Of a stretch of DNA of 64,000 nt, positions 26,252 through 35,160 are shown in pieces; position 1 is the first letter of the stretch, and the number at the start of each line of letters is the position of its first letter. The position numbers and the translations under genes were made by a program. Origin of the DNA: Cytobacillus oceanisediminis (GTDB lineage Bacteria > Bacillota > Bacilli > Bacillales > Cytobacillaceae); the NCBI RefSeq assembly GCF_022811925.1, contig NZ_CP065511.1, positions 1,729,501 through 1,793,500 of the forward strand, given 5' to 3'. The notes beneath the pieces are model-generated. The model was not told the DNA's origin. It saw only the letters and a list, made by a program, of their open reading frames with translations, and searched no databases.

Positions 26252-26518
26252 TTATGTCCTTGTTCCATCGTCATATTTATCGCCAAACAGCTTCTTCTTT
26301 TTTATCGTTTCAAAGTCCACTTTGTACTTTTCCTCTGTAGAAGAACTGCTCTTTATCTTTGAGCCGTTTTTTTCTTCTTTTTTTTCTTGTTTTAAGTCTT
26401 CCACTGGAATAGGATCTACATTCTTCTCACTTTCATACTTGTCAAATAAACTTTCTTTTTCGGTTTTATATTGCTCGGGGTTATCCATCTTTCCGTTCTG
26501 AATGTTTTTGTCAGCCAT
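26252..26518 (-). CDS. Lys/Glu-rich hypothetical protein (88 residues)
   Basis: It starts at ATG 26518 after AGGAGGATG and encodes a very hydrophilic, probably disordered protein (NPEQYKTEKESLFDKYESEK, then a KKEEKNGSKIKSSSS stretch). No domain was recognised. It lies 15 bases upstream of the GS26 gene on the same strand, and another small charged gene precedes it, so the three may form a stress operon. Confidence 0.65.
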   Translation of the reverse strand: MADKNIQNGKMDNPEQYKTEKESLFDKYESEKNVDPIPVEDLKQEKKEEKNGSKIKSSSSTEEKYKVDFETIKKKKLFGDKYDDGTRT

Positions 26519-26533
26519 TTTTAGACATCCTCC

Positions 26534-26656
26534 TTAATTCCGCTTCTCTTCCTGAGGTTTTTCCGGCTCTCTTTGGGGCTCGATATCTTTGTTGTTTTCT
26601 TTCTTTTTTTCTTGTTCTATAGAATTATTTTTGTCTGATTTGTATTTATCTGACAT
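26534..26656 (-). CDS. Small charged hypothetical protein (40 residues)
   Basis: ATG 26656 follows a strong GGAGG site 9 bases away and the frame ends at TAA (26534-26536). The product is Lys/Glu/Asn-rich (MSDKYKSDKNNSIEQEKKKE, then a QREPEKPQEEK tail) and likely disordered. It resembles the next gene in composition and is 15 bases from it. Function is unknown. Confidence 0.6.
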   Translation of the reverse strand: MSDKYKSDKNNSIEQEKKKENNKDIEPQREPEKPQEEKRN

Positions 26657-26815
26657 TGTAAAAAACCTCCTTTAACCGTTAGTGTTCATTACCCGCTTCA
26701 TGAAAAGTAAAACGTAACCGGACAGATATCCAGAGCGCAGGGCAACCGAATAGAAAGACAGACAACAACTAAATCTAAAATAGGGGATTGTGGCCTGAAT
26801 GATATCAGCCAATAA

Positions 26816-26853
26816 AAAAATGCACCTTCACTTTGTGAGCGAGGTGCATTTTT
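26816..26853 (-). terminator. Terminator of cstA
   Basis: AAAAATGCACCT pairs with AGGTGCATTTTT around a loop of about 14 bases, right after the end of cstA. Confidence 0.85.
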
Positions 26854-26857
26854 ACAG

Positions 26858-28294
26858 TTAAGCCGCTGTTAAGCTGGTACTATTTTTGCCTAGCTGTCTA
26901 TGTTTTATTATCTGGTAAACATACCACACTGCAATAGCAAGCGTAATGACTGAACCGATGATCATCGATAATTGATAATCCATCCGAAAGCCTTCAGGCG
27001 CATAAAAAATATACGTAGATACTACACCTGTCATAAACAATGCAGGCACACCGCAAATCCAGTGAAATTTCTTATTTTTCAAGAGATACATCGTGGCGGT
27101 CCAAAGCATGACTGCAGCCGTAACCTGATTTGTCCACCCGACATATCTCCATAAGAAAGAGTAGTCGATTGTAGCAAGGTATAAAGTTGGAAGAGCCACT
27201 GGCAAAGTGGTGATGACAACCTTCCATCTGCCATTCATTTTCATAAAAGATGACAGTGATTCAGCCAGCATCATTCTTGAAGAGCGAAGAGCTGTATCAC
27301 CGGTTGTAATCGGGAGAATAATAACTCCTAAAATAGCAAGTATCCCTCCGAATGTACCAAGGAGGCTGCTCGAAATTTCATTAACGACTCCAGCTGGGCC
27401 TCCAGCTGCTAATGCTTCCTGAAGACCTCCTGTTCCGCCGAAAAAGGTCATGCCCGCTGCAGCCCAGATTAAAGCGATTATCCCTTCTCCAATCATTGCT
27501 CCATAGAAAACCTTTCTTCCATCGCTTTCCTTTTTCAATGTGCGTGAGACAATCGGACTTTGTGTTGAATGAAAACCAGAAATGGCACCGCAGGAAATGG
27601 TGACCATCAGTAAAGGCCAGATAGGAAGGTCTCCGGGATGAAAGTTAGAAAGCGTTACATTCGGTATGGATTTTTCGCTGAAAAGCAAAGCGACTGCAAT
27701 GGATACAGCCATAAAAATTAAAATAGCTCCAAGAAAAGGATAAATTTTTCCGATAATCCGGTTTACAGGCAACACAGCTGCCAGGATAAAGTAAGCAAAA
27801 ATAATGATCAATGAAGCCATAAAACTTAATGGTGTGATGCTGGAAATAAGCTGTGCCGGGCCAGCTGTAAATGCAGCGGCAACCAGTACCATTAAGAGGA
27901 TAGAAAAAATATTAATGGCCGTTTTGGCTGGTTTTCCTAAATATCTGCCAACAATACTGGGAAATTGTTCGCCTTTATGCCTCAGAGAGAGCATCCCTGA
28001 AAAATAATCATGAACGGCGCCGGCAAAAATTGAACCGGCCACTATCCAGATAAAAGCAACTGGTCCATATAAAGCCCCCATGATAGCACCGAAAATCGGA
28101 CCCAGTCCTGCAATATTTAATAATTGGATCAAGCTGCCTTTCCACCAGCTCATTGGAACATAGTCCATTCCGTCATTTTCTGTGTAAGCCGGTGTTGGAC
28201 TGCTGTCATTTATACCAAAGATTCGCTCTACTACTTTGGAATAAATGGCGTATCCTGCCACCAGCAAAACAATCGATCCTAAAAAAGTCACCAT
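26858..28294 (-). CDS. cstA: Carbon starvation protein A (CstA family), short form
   Basis: This 478-residue membrane protein has about 13 hydrophobic segments. CstA motifs are clear: IAGLGPIFGAIMGALYGPVAFIWIV-type sequence at residues 60-85, GAVHDYFSGMLSLRHKGEQFPSIVGRYLG, and GFHSTQSPIVSRTLKKESDGRKVFYGAMIGEG. It is shorter than E. coli CstA (about 700) and matches the short Gram-positive form. CstA/BtsT proteins transport pyruvate or peptides; the substrate here is not proven. A cre-like box lies 129 bases upstream. Confidence 0.92.
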   Translation of the reverse strand: MVTFLGSIVLLVAGYAIYSKVVERIFGINDSSPTPAYTENDGMDYVPMSWWKGSLIQLLNIAGLGPIFGAIMGALYGPVAFIWIVAGSIFAGAVHDYFSGMLSLRHKGEQFPSIVGRYLGKPAKTAINIFSILLMVLVAAAFTAGPAQLISSITPLSFMASLIIIFAYFILAAVLPVNRIIGKIYPFLGAILIFMAVSIAVALLFSEKSIPNVTLSNFHPGDLPIWPLLMVTISCGAISGFHSTQSPIVSRTLKKESDGRKVFYGAMIGEGIIALIWAAAGMTFFGGTGGLQEALAAGGPAGVVNEISSSLLGTFGGILAILGVIILPITTGDTALRSSRMMLAESLSSFMKMNGRWKVVITTLPVALPTLYLATIDYSFLWRYVGWTNQVTAAVMLWTATMYLLKNKKFHWICGVPALFMTGVVSTYIFYAPEGFRMDYQLSMIIGSVITLAIAVWYVYQIIKHRQLGKNSTSLTAA

Positions 28295-28422
28295 GTAACA
28301 AGCCTCCTGTTGCGAATGAATTATTTGATAAAGTCTGAAACTTATGAATATGTGGAATATTGTACAAGCAAAATGGAAGGAAAAGCAAGACTATTTCAGA
28401 AAAAAAGATATTTTCCGATAAT

Positions 28423-28436
28423 AAATAACGCTTACA
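28423..28436 (-). promoter_or_regulatory. cre-like box upstream of cstA
   Basis: On the minus strand the sequence reads TGTAAGCGTTATTT, matching the cre core except at the last two bases. This fits catabolite control of a carbon starvation gene. Confidence 0.5.
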
Positions 28437-28533
28437 TTTTTTAGAGAGTAAAAAAGAGAAGAAAAATTATGAAGGAACCCTCCTGCAAAACAAACCATAA
28501 GCTACTATAAGTTCATTTGAAGGGGGGAAGACA

Positions 28534-29274
28534 ATGATTATCCTTTCGAATAATCAAAATAAGCCTGGGGCTTCCAGCTTTTTTGGTGTTCAGCGTGAAA
28601 TTTATCAGGCCCTGGAGAGCAGTCCGGAGAAGCATCAATATGATTCAATGCATGAACTGCTGTTTGATATCCTTCTAAGGGAGAATATCATCAAAGCAGC
28701 CAGGCAGCTTTATGCGAGCCGAGTTGAATTTGCACCCTTTAACACATCACGTTTCAATCCGCGCATATGGAGAAGGACAAGATATGGGTACCTGCTCGAT
28801 CCATCCGTTTTACCGTCAGATGCGATTATGGATGTGTTTACGAACAGCTGGGAATATGCTTTTGAATGTACAACAGCCATTGTGCTGATTTTTTATAAAG
28901 CTGTCTTGGACTCCATCTCTGTCAGCCGCTTCAATACACTATTTCAGGGGCTTCTTGTATGGGACTGGAATTATGATTATGATCTATCGATTGTTACAAA
29001 ACGAGGCAGGAATTTCATACCTGGTGATGTGGTGTATTTTTATAATCCTGATTATGATCATCCAGTTTGGACAGGTGAGAATTCCGTTTATTTGGGCGGG
29101 GGTATGTTCTTTGGGCATGGGGTTGGCATGGAAAGCGAAGCAGGGATGATAAGAGCCCTTAATACGTTAAGAAAACCAGGTGCTACAAGGGATGCTTATC
29201 TTATTTCACAGCACAGCCGGTTGAATGTGAAGTATTTATCCCAGTTTGCAAAGCGGCCATTGTCTATAGCCTAA
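28534..29274 (+). CDS. tgl: Protein-glutamine gamma-glutamyltransferase (spore coat transglutaminase)
   Basis: This 246-residue protein has the length of Bacillus Tgl. The catalytic Cys lies in AFECTTAIVLIFYKAVLD (about residue 112), and the GHGVGMESEAGMIRAL block near 195-210 carries the other active-site residues. It cross-links coat proteins through glutamine-lysine isopeptide bonds during spore maturation. GAAGGGGGGAAG precedes ATG 28534. It stands alone. Confidence 0.93.
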   Translation: MIILSNNQNKPGASSFFGVQREIYQALESSPEKHQYDSMHELLFDILLRENIIKAARQLYASRVEFAPFNTSRFNPRIWRRTRYGYLLDPSVLPSDAIMDVFTNSWEYAFECTTAIVLIFYKAVLDSISVSRFNTLFQGLLVWDWNYDYDLSIVTKRGRNFIPGDVVYFYNPDYDHPVWTGENSVYLGGGMFFGHGVGMESEAGMIRALNTLRKPGATRDAYLISQHSRLNVKYLSQFAKRPLSIA

Positions 29275-29299
29275 AACGCAAGTAAGCTGGCATTTCAAT

Positions 29300-29334
29300 A
29301 GGGTGAATCGCTTATTTTTCAGAAGCCATTCACC
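29300..29334 (+). terminator. Possible terminator after tgl
   Basis: GGGTGAAT pairs with ATTCACCC around a 19-base loop. The T-run is poor, so this is tentative. Confidence 0.4.
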
Positions 29335-29498
29335 CAAATTTATCCTCAATTCTAGTATATTAAGACGATTTTCCCGATCCCCTGTTATTTGTGTCCTTTA
29401 GAGGGCATATTTCCTGAAAATGTGGGAAAACAAAAGATAATGAATATAGACATATACACCAAATTACTTGATGTTTAAACATTAAAGGAGACAGAAAT

Positions 29499-30962
29499 AT
29501 GAAATTATCCCAGGTTATTAATTGCCTAAAGGATAGCGGGGAGATGGATGTATTTACAAACGATCCTGAAATTACAGGGGTTGAAATGGATTCACGCAAA
29601 GTGGGGAAAGGAAGCCTTTTTGTTGCGATTAAAGGCTTTCAGGCAGATGGCCATCATTTTATAGGACAAGCTGTTGAAAATGGGGCGGCTGCCGTGGTGG
29701 GTGAAGAATCCCTTGAATTGAATGTGCCTTATATAAAAGTAACGGACAGCAGAACCAGTTTGGGGAAACTGGCAAGCTGTTTTTATGATCGTCCATCAAG
29801 GAAACATAAAATAATTGGCATAACAGGAACTAATGGGAAAACGACCACTGCCTATATATTAAAGCATATTTTGGAGACTGCAGGCAGGACATGCTCCCTC
29901 ATGGGAACTGTATCCAACATTATTAATAACAAGGAATATAAGACCAGCAACACTACACCAGATGCTTTACAGATCCAAAAAATGCTGAGTAAAAGCCTTG
30001 ATGAGTTTGTCGTTATGGAAATTTCTTCTCATGCGCTGGAACAATCCAGAACAGAAGGTCTGGAATTAGACTACGGACTATTTACTAATCTGGCTCATGA
30101 CCATCTTGATTATCATGAAAATATGGATCAGTATTTTTATGATAAAAAGAAAATCTTCACCTTATTAAAAGACGGCGGTAAAGGAGTCGTAAATCTCTAT
30201 AATTCATGGGGTGAAAAAATGGCAGAGGATCTGCAAAAAGAAAATCTTCCTTTGATTATGCTTGGTGATGAAAAGTGCTGTTCTATAAAAGACGTTGCTA
30301 TTAATGGGAGAACAGTATTTATTTTGGAGATGAAAGGTCAGTCTTTTGAAATTGAATTTCCTCTTCCTGGACACCATAATGTTTATAATGCAGCAATGGC
30401 TTTTTTGACAGGCGTTGATCTGGGGATAGACCCTGCAGATATAATTAAGTCCCTGGCTGCATTCCCGGGCATACCGGGCCGTTTTGAAACTATTCTCCAT
30501 CCTGCAGGAGCTAAATTCGTTGTGGATTATGCCCATACAGTGGATGCGTTTGAATATTGTCTGGAAGCAGCGAGAGAACAGGGAGCGGAAAGAATCTTTC
30601 AAATCTATGGATTTCGCGGCGGAAGAGATCAATCTAAACGTATGGACATGATTAAGGCATCAGCAAAATACTGCCATAAATTTTATTTGACAGCTGATGA
30701 TTTAAACGATGAATCTGAGGATGAGATGATTAGCCAATTGCATAGGCTGAATAAAGAATTTGGATGCGGAAAGGGTGAAGTGATTCCCGACCGTACTTTG
30801 GCTATCAAGAAAGCATGGCGGGAAGCCGGGGAGAATGACTGGATTTTTATTACCGGGAAGGGGCCTGAAGCTTATCAAAAGCCATTTGCTCTTCCGGCTG
30901 AAAGTGATTCGGAAACCCTAAAGCTGCTGCTGGAATCTGGAAGAAAACAGGCGGTGCTATAA
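29499..30962 (+). CDS. murE: UDP-N-acetylmuramyl-tripeptide synthetase-like Mur ligase (MurE family), atypical
   Basis: This 487-residue protein has the three MurE domains, with an N-terminal UDP-binding domain (about 1-95), the ATP P-loop GITGTNGKTTTAY, TSNTTPDALQIQ, VMEISSHALEQSR and the C-terminal ligase domain. The diaminopimelate-selecting DNPR motif is absent: the matching place reads TADDLNDESED. GKGHE-type sequence reads GKGPEAYQ. It is therefore likely a paralog adding a different amino acid, or acting outside the main cell-wall pathway. It is not in a mur/fts cluster. TAAAGGAGA precedes the ATG. Confidence 0.8.
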   Translation: MKLSQVINCLKDSGEMDVFTNDPEITGVEMDSRKVGKGSLFVAIKGFQADGHHFIGQAVENGAAAVVGEESLELNVPYIKVTDSRTSLGKLASCFYDRPSRKHKIIGITGTNGKTTTAYILKHILETAGRTCSLMGTVSNIINNKEYKTSNTTPDALQIQKMLSKSLDEFVVMEISSHALEQSRTEGLELDYGLFTNLAHDHLDYHENMDQYFYDKKKIFTLLKDGGKGVVNLYNSWGEKMAEDLQKENLPLIMLGDEKCCSIKDVAINGRTVFILEMKGQSFEIEFPLPGHHNVYNAAMAFLTGVDLGIDPADIIKSLAAFPGIPGRFETILHPAGAKFVVDYAHTVDAFEYCLEAAREQGAERIFQIYGFRGGRDQSKRMDMIKASAKYCHKFYLTADDLNDESEDEMISQLHRLNKEFGCGKGEVIPDRTLAIKKAWREAGENDWIFITGKGPEAYQKPFALPAESDSETLKLLLESGRKQAVL

Positions 30963-30963
30963 C

Positions 30964-31001
30964 AAAAAGGATGCAGACCATTATTGGTCTGCATCCTTTT
31001 T
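30964..31001. terminator. Bidirectional terminator between murE-like and GDPD genes
   Basis: AAAAAGGATGCAGACCA pairs with TGGTCTGCATCCTTTTT, a perfect 17-bp stem between convergent genes. Confidence 0.95.
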
Positions 31002-31002
31002 G

Positions 31003-31803
31003 TTATTCAATAAGATCTAAATAATCGGCAACAATCCCATCCAGCGGATAATGCTTCAATTTTTCTGCTTCTTTCCTGGAACGTACAGTCCAGGCTATTG
31101 CTTTCATGCCATTCGAATGAATCAGATCGATCACGAGTTTATTAACCACAGTCCATTTAGGGTTCAGGTAACTGGCATATTCGGCAATATTTTTAATCTC
31201 AATTTTGTCAGGCGGATAGTTAATTAAGATGGCGACAGGGATTTCCGGCAGCAGTTCATGGAATCTTTTCATTGATTCGGTTTCGAATGACTGAACAATA
31301 ATATGGTCGTCCCCTTTTGTGTGAAAATTTCTTTTCTTTAGTTCCTCTGCGATCATCTTTTCAATGCCAGGGTATAGGGCTGGTTTTTTTAATTCAATTA
31401 AAAGCCCGACACGATCTGCATATTTGTCTAAAACCTCTTCAAATGAAGGGATGCAGGCACCGCGGAATTTTTGGGAAAACCAGCTTCCGGCATCCATCTT
31501 TCTAAGCTCATCAAAGGTAAAATCGGACACCTTGCCTTTATGGTCAGTTGTGCGGTCGACAAGTGAATCGTGAATCACGACAATCTTTCCATCCTTGCTT
31601 AATTGGACATCAATTTCCAGATAATCTGCTCCCATTTCGATCGCACGGTCATAGGAAGGGAATGTATTTTCAGGACAGTATCCGGCTGCTCCCCGATGTC
31701 CGATTCTTTTCATTTTGTGAGTGGTGCTTGTCATTTTTTTTATGCCGAAAAATGAAATAACTGTAGCTAAAGCTGTAAAAAAAACATTTTTCATTACCTT
31801 CAA
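31003..31803 (-). CDS. Glycerophosphodiester phosphodiesterase
   Basis: About 266 residues from TTG 31803, which has GAGGAG 8 bases upstream; the frame is open to ATG 31833. An N-terminal hydrophobic stretch (about 5-20, VFFTALATVISFFGI) suggests a membrane anchor or secretion. The GDPD core is IGHRGAAGYCPENTFPSY, then EIDVQLSKDGKIVVIHD, with the catalytic His, Glu and Asp. It hydrolyses glycerophosphodiesters to glycerol-3-phosphate and an alcohol, aiding phospholipid or teichoic acid recycling. Confidence 0.9.
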   Translation of the reverse strand: MKVMKNVFFTALATVISFFGIKKMTSTTHKMKRIGHRGAAGYCPENTFPSYDRAIEMGADYLEIDVQLSKDGKIVVIHDSLVDRTTDHKGKVSDFTFDELRKMDAGSWFSQKFRGACIPSFEEVLDKYADRVGLLIELKKPALYPGIEKMIAEELKKRNFHTKGDDHIIVQSFETESMKRFHELLPEIPVAILINYPPDKIEIKNIAEYASYLNPKWTVVNKLVIDLIHSNGMKAIAWTVRSRKEAEKLKHYPLDGIVADYLDLIE

Positions 31804-31889
31804 AGTCATTTCTCCTCGCCATTTTTTGCTCATCTTAAAGGATTTGAAAACATTTTGTCAACTGCAGAGGACTTCTTCAAAATAAATAT

Positions 31890-31925
31890 AACTCTGCCCC
31901 CGGGATGAGGAGCAGAGTTATTTTA
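31890..31925 (-). terminator. Terminator after the small membrane-anchored protein gene
   Basis: AACTCTGC pairs with GCAGAGTT around a GC-rich loop, with T-rich sequence on both sides. Confidence 0.65.
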
Positions 31926-31932
31926 TCTCTGT

Positions 31933-32235
31933 TTATTCCCATTCTTCATAAACAATAGTACCGCCAGTCAAATCCAGAGTATTCCTTTCTCCCTTATAAA
32001 AAAGTTTTCCTTCTTCCTTAACAACCAGGTTCTCGTATGTAAATACACTCTTTCCGGAAGGAAGCTGGATAATAATTTTCTCACCTAGTTCTTTTTTGGG
32101 GGCTTCTATAGTAATGAGGCTTTGTGAATAAAAATATAATGCTGTAAAGACAGCAGCAAAACAGCCCAATAGGACAATTGACATCAGCATAAATTTGCTC
32201 TTTGGCTTCTCCATGTGCAATTCAGATCTTGTCAT
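31933..32235 (-). CDS. Membrane-anchored NusG-domain-II-like protein (100 residues)
   Basis: One membrane segment (about 16-36, MLMSIVLLGCFAAVFTALYF) is followed by an extracellular beta-rich part (GEKIIIQLPSGKSVFTYENL and on). The layout resembles the NusG domain II family of Gram-positive membrane proteins, but the likeness is weak. GGAGGGA lies 10 bases upstream of ATG 32235. Divergent from the flotillin operon. Confidence 0.6.
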   Translation of the reverse strand: MTRSELHMEKPKSKFMLMSIVLLGCFAAVFTALYFYSQSLITIEAPKKELGEKIIIQLPSGKSVFTYENLVVKEEGKLFYKGERNTLDLTGGTIVYEEWE

Positions 32236-32422
32236 GTTTCCTATCCCTCCGCTAACTAGATATATTCGTCTATTCCACCAATTTTCGGCATTTAATCCCC
32301 ATTGGCGATTTTTAATCCCAAAATAAGGTATGCAGAAATAGTGATAAAAATGACAAAAATGGGCTGAAAGTTAGACAAGCTGAACAGATAGAAGTATTAA
32401 TTTGGAAAAAAGCTGCGAAAAA

Positions 32423-32449
32423 TGAAACAATTATAGGTTTTTGTCCGTA
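32423..32449 (+). promoter_or_regulatory. Sigma-W-like promoter of the nfeD-flotillin operon
   Basis: TGAAAC (32423-32428) and CGTA (32446-32449) are separated by 17 bases, close to the sigma-W consensus (TGAAAC N16 CGTA). B. subtilis yuaFGI is under sigma-W, which supports the call. Confidence 0.7.
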
Positions 32450-32514
32450 TATAAATTAATCCGTTAAGAGAAAAAGGAAAGGAGGCACGGGATACAACAG
32501 CTGGACAATAAAAA

Positions 32515-33054
32515 ATGGATAGGGTGCATGTTATGGAACTATTTGGTTTTCCTATTCAGACAATTTATCTCAGCACACTTATTTTTTCGGGCATCTTAAT
32601 TATTTTGTATATGTTTTTTGGAGATATTGCTGACGGAATTGGGGAGGGAAGCTTTCTAAATCCTGTACTGATTCTTGCATTTATCACTTTTCTTTCCGCT
32701 GCAGGCTATATCTTTGAAATGACAACCTCTCTTAATAGCGTGGTTATTCTCTTGATAGGAGCTGGAATTGCAGCACTGCTGGATATACTGCTGAATATCT
32801 TTGTTCTTATACCATTATCATCTGCTGAAGAATCTCTCGTTTACACTGATGACTCCCTAAGGGGAAGAGTAGGTACTGTATTAATTCCTATACCGGAGAA
32901 TGGTTTCGGTGAGGTTTTGATTGAAAATATAAGCGGGAGAATTTCCAAGCCTGCTCTAAGCTATGAAAATACGTTCATAGCAGAAGGCTGCAATGTGCTG
33001 ATCGTTGAAGTCGAAAATGGAGTTATTGAAGTTATCGATTATAAAGAATTATAG
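32515..33054 (+). CDS. NfeD-family membrane protein (YuaF-like)
   Basis: This 179-residue protein has three to four membrane segments (about 10-28, 42-62, 70-95) and a C-terminal OB-fold (SLRGRVGTVLIPIPENGFGEV onward). NfeD proteins act with the stomatin/flotillin encoded next door. The start is uncertain, because the best AAAGGAGG is about 30 bases before ATG 32515 and ATG 32533 is an alternative. The flotillin gene follows after 15 bases. Confidence 0.85.
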   Translation: MDRVHVMELFGFPIQTIYLSTLIFSGILIILYMFFGDIADGIGEGSFLNPVLILAFITFLSAAGYIFEMTTSLNSVVILLIGAGIAALLDILLNIFVLIPLSSAEESLVYTDDSLRGRVGTVLIPIPENGFGEVLIENISGRISKPALSYENTFIAEGCNVLIVEVENGVIEVIDYKEL

Positions 33055-33069
33055 ACAGGGGGACATAAA

Positions 33070-34626
33070 ATGCTAATGATTTGGGTGGTAATTGGAATTG
33101 CCGCATTTTTGCTGATTGCGCTTCTTGGTGTGTTCGTTACAAAATATCGGACTGCTGGGCCGGATGAAGCCTTAATCGTAACAGGCAGTTATTTGGGCAA
33201 TAAAAATGTCCATGTAGATGAATCAGGAAATAAGATAAAAATAATCAGAGGCGGAGGAACATTCGTACTGCCGGTCTTTCAGCAGGCAGAGCCATTGAGT
33301 CTTCTTTCAAGCAAACTGGAGGTTACCACTCCGGAAGTATATACAGAACAGGGAGTTCCTGTCATGGCAGACGGTACTGCAATCATAAAAATCGGCGGGA
33401 GTATTGGAGAAATTGCTACTGCTGCAGAACAATTCCTTGGAAAGTCAAAGGAAGATCGTGAAAATGAAGCGAAAGAAGTTCTTGAGGGGCATTTACGATC
33501 AATTCTGGGTTCTATGACGGTCGAAGAAATATACAAAAATAGGGATAAATTCTCTCAGGAGGTTCAAAGGGTTGCTTCACAGGATCTGGCTAAGATGGGC
33601 CTGATCATCGTTTCTTTTACAATCAAAGATGTCCGCGACAAAAATGGCTATCTGGATTCACTGGGAAGGCCAAGAATTGCCCAGGTTAAACGGGATGCGG
33701 ATATTGCCACAGCTGAAGCTGAGAAGGAAACCCGGATTAAACGGGCGGAAGCAGCCAAGGATGCCCAAAAGGCAGAACTTGAAAGAGCGACTGAAATAGC
33801 AGAAGCTGAGAAAGAAAATCAAATGAAAATGGCTGACTACAGAAGGGAACAGGATATAGCCAAAGCCCGGGCTGACCAGGCATATGACCTCGAGACAGCC
33901 AGAGCAAAGCAAGAAGTTACGGAGCATGAAATGCAGATCAGGATCATTGAACGCCAAAAGCAAATTGAGCTTGAAGAAAAAGAAATCTTAAGAAGAGAAC
34001 GCCAATATGATTCTGAAGTGAAAAAGAAAGCTGATGCAGACAGGTACGCTGTTGAGCAGGCAGCAGAGGCTGAAAAGAAAAAGCAAATTGCCGAAGCGGA
34101 TGCAAACCAATATCGGATTGAATCACAGGCACGTGCAGAAGCTGAAAGAGTAAGGGCAGATGGGATGGCGAAGGCTGATTCACAGCGCGCTCAAGGTGAA
34201 TCTGAAGCCGAAATCATCCGCCTCAAAGGTCTGGCGGAAGCGGAGGCAAAGAGGAAAATTGCCGAGGCGTTTGAACAGTATGGCCAGGCGGCCATGATGG
34301 ATATGGTCATTAATATGCTTCCAGAATATGCGAAACAGCTTGCAAGCCCATTATCGAATATTGATAAGATTACAGTGGTTGATACAGGAAGTGACAGCAA
34401 TAATGGCGGGGCCAATAAAGTAACCGGGTATGCCACCAACCTGATGTCTACGATGCAGGAAAGCCTGAAAGCTTCGTCTGGCATAGACGTGAAGGAGCTT
34501 CTCCAAAATTTTTCAGGCAAAGGAAACGTCCGGCAAAGCCTGGAACAGCTTACCGAGGAAATTAAAGAAAAAGAACCCGTCCAATCCTCTATAGGAATCC
34601 AATCCGCTCAAGCTCATAAAAAATAA
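33070..34626 (+). CDS. floT: Flotillin (FloT/YuaG-like)
   Basis: This 518-residue protein has an N-terminal membrane-inserting segment (about 3-25), a PHB/SPFH domain (about 30-200), a long Ala/Glu-rich coiled coil (about 205-400, many EAEKE and ARAEAE repeats) and a short C-terminal tail. It scaffolds functional membrane microdomains and interacts with NfeD. ATG 33070 follows AGGGGGACA. The sigma-W-like promoter upstream suggests envelope-stress induction. Confidence 0.93.
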   Translation: MLMIWVVIGIAAFLLIALLGVFVTKYRTAGPDEALIVTGSYLGNKNVHVDESGNKIKIIRGGGTFVLPVFQQAEPLSLLSSKLEVTTPEVYTEQGVPVMADGTAIIKIGGSIGEIATAAEQFLGKSKEDRENEAKEVLEGHLRSILGSMTVEEIYKNRDKFSQEVQRVASQDLAKMGLIIVSFTIKDVRDKNGYLDSLGRPRIAQVKRDADIATAEAEKETRIKRAEAAKDAQKAELERATEIAEAEKENQMKMADYRREQDIAKARADQAYDLETARAKQEVTEHEMQIRIIERQKQIELEEKEILRRERQYDSEVKKKADADRYAVEQAAEAEKKKQIAEADANQYRIESQARAEAERVRADGMAKADSQRAQGESEAEIIRLKGLAEAEAKRKIAEAFEQYGQAAMMDMVINMLPEYAKQLASPLSNIDKITVVDTGSDSNNGGANKVTGYATNLMSTMQESLKASSGIDVKELLQNFSGKGNVRQSLEQLTEEIKEKEPVQSSIGIQSAQAHKK

Positions 34627-34686
34627 TGAATTTGCCTATTTTTCTCTAGGAATATTGCCTGGAATCCTGTTATATCAACAAAAATC

Positions 34687-34716
34687 AGAAGCCTTCACAC
34701 GGAAGGCTTCTTTTTT
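34687..34716 (+). terminator. Terminator of the flotillin operon
   Basis: AGAAGCCTTC pairs with GAAGGCTTCT around a short loop, then T6. Confidence 0.9.
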
Positions 34717-34801
34717 GCGATGAAAACTGTGTATTCGTCTATCGCACAAATTGGGTGAATTGAATAGGATATATTGAATCAAACAAAGGAGGTAATTGAC
34801 T

Positions 34802-34906
34802 ATGTCAGACGGATTCGGACACGGCGGCGGTTTCGCCCTTTTAGTTGTATTGTTTATTTTACTGATTATTATCGGTGCTTCTTGGGGTTACGGTGGATTC
34901 TACTAA
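34802..34906 (+). CDS. YjcZ-family sporulation miniprotein (34 residues)
   Basis: The protein is Gly-rich at the start (MSDGFGHGGGFALLVVLFIL) with one membrane segment and a tail GASWGYGGFY. Such miniproteins of the YjcZ/SscA group are made in sporulating bacilli. AAAGGAGGTAATTG precedes ATG 34802. It is followed 45 bases later by a second, similar gene. Confidence 0.85.
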   Translation: MSDGFGHGGGFALLVVLFILLIIIGASWGYGGFY

Positions 34907-34951
34907 TAAAACATGGAGACAGAGTTTATTAGTAAGGGAGGGGATTCTATA

Positions 34952-35074
34952 ATGTACGGCTACGGATATGGCGGCTGTGGATACGGTGGAGCCGGATACG
35001 GCGGCGGTTTTGCGCTAATCGTTGTTCTGTTCATCCTGTTGATCATCGTAGGTGCTTCTTGCTTTAAGTGGTAA
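34952..35074 (+). CDS. YjcZ-family sporulation miniprotein (40 residues)
   Basis: It begins [20 protein letters not shown] and continues with the membrane segment [18 protein letters not shown]. The shared core [18 protein letters not shown] shows it is a tandem duplicate of the previous gene. AAGGGAGGGG precedes ATG 34952 at good spacing. Confidence 0.85.
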   Translation: MYGYGYGGCGYGGAGYGGGFALIVVLFILLIIVGASCFKW

Positions 35075-35080
35075 TATATT

Positions 35081-35114
35081 AAAAGAAAAGCAGGGGCAAC
35101 CTGCTTTTCTTTTG
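35081..35114 (+). terminator. Terminator after the YjcZ genes
   Basis: AAAAGAAAAGCAG pairs with CTGCTTTTCTTTT around a short loop. Confidence 0.85.
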
Positions 35115-35160
35115 TATGCATACATACATTTGGATGTGAGTGCCTAAAACCCCGGTCCAT

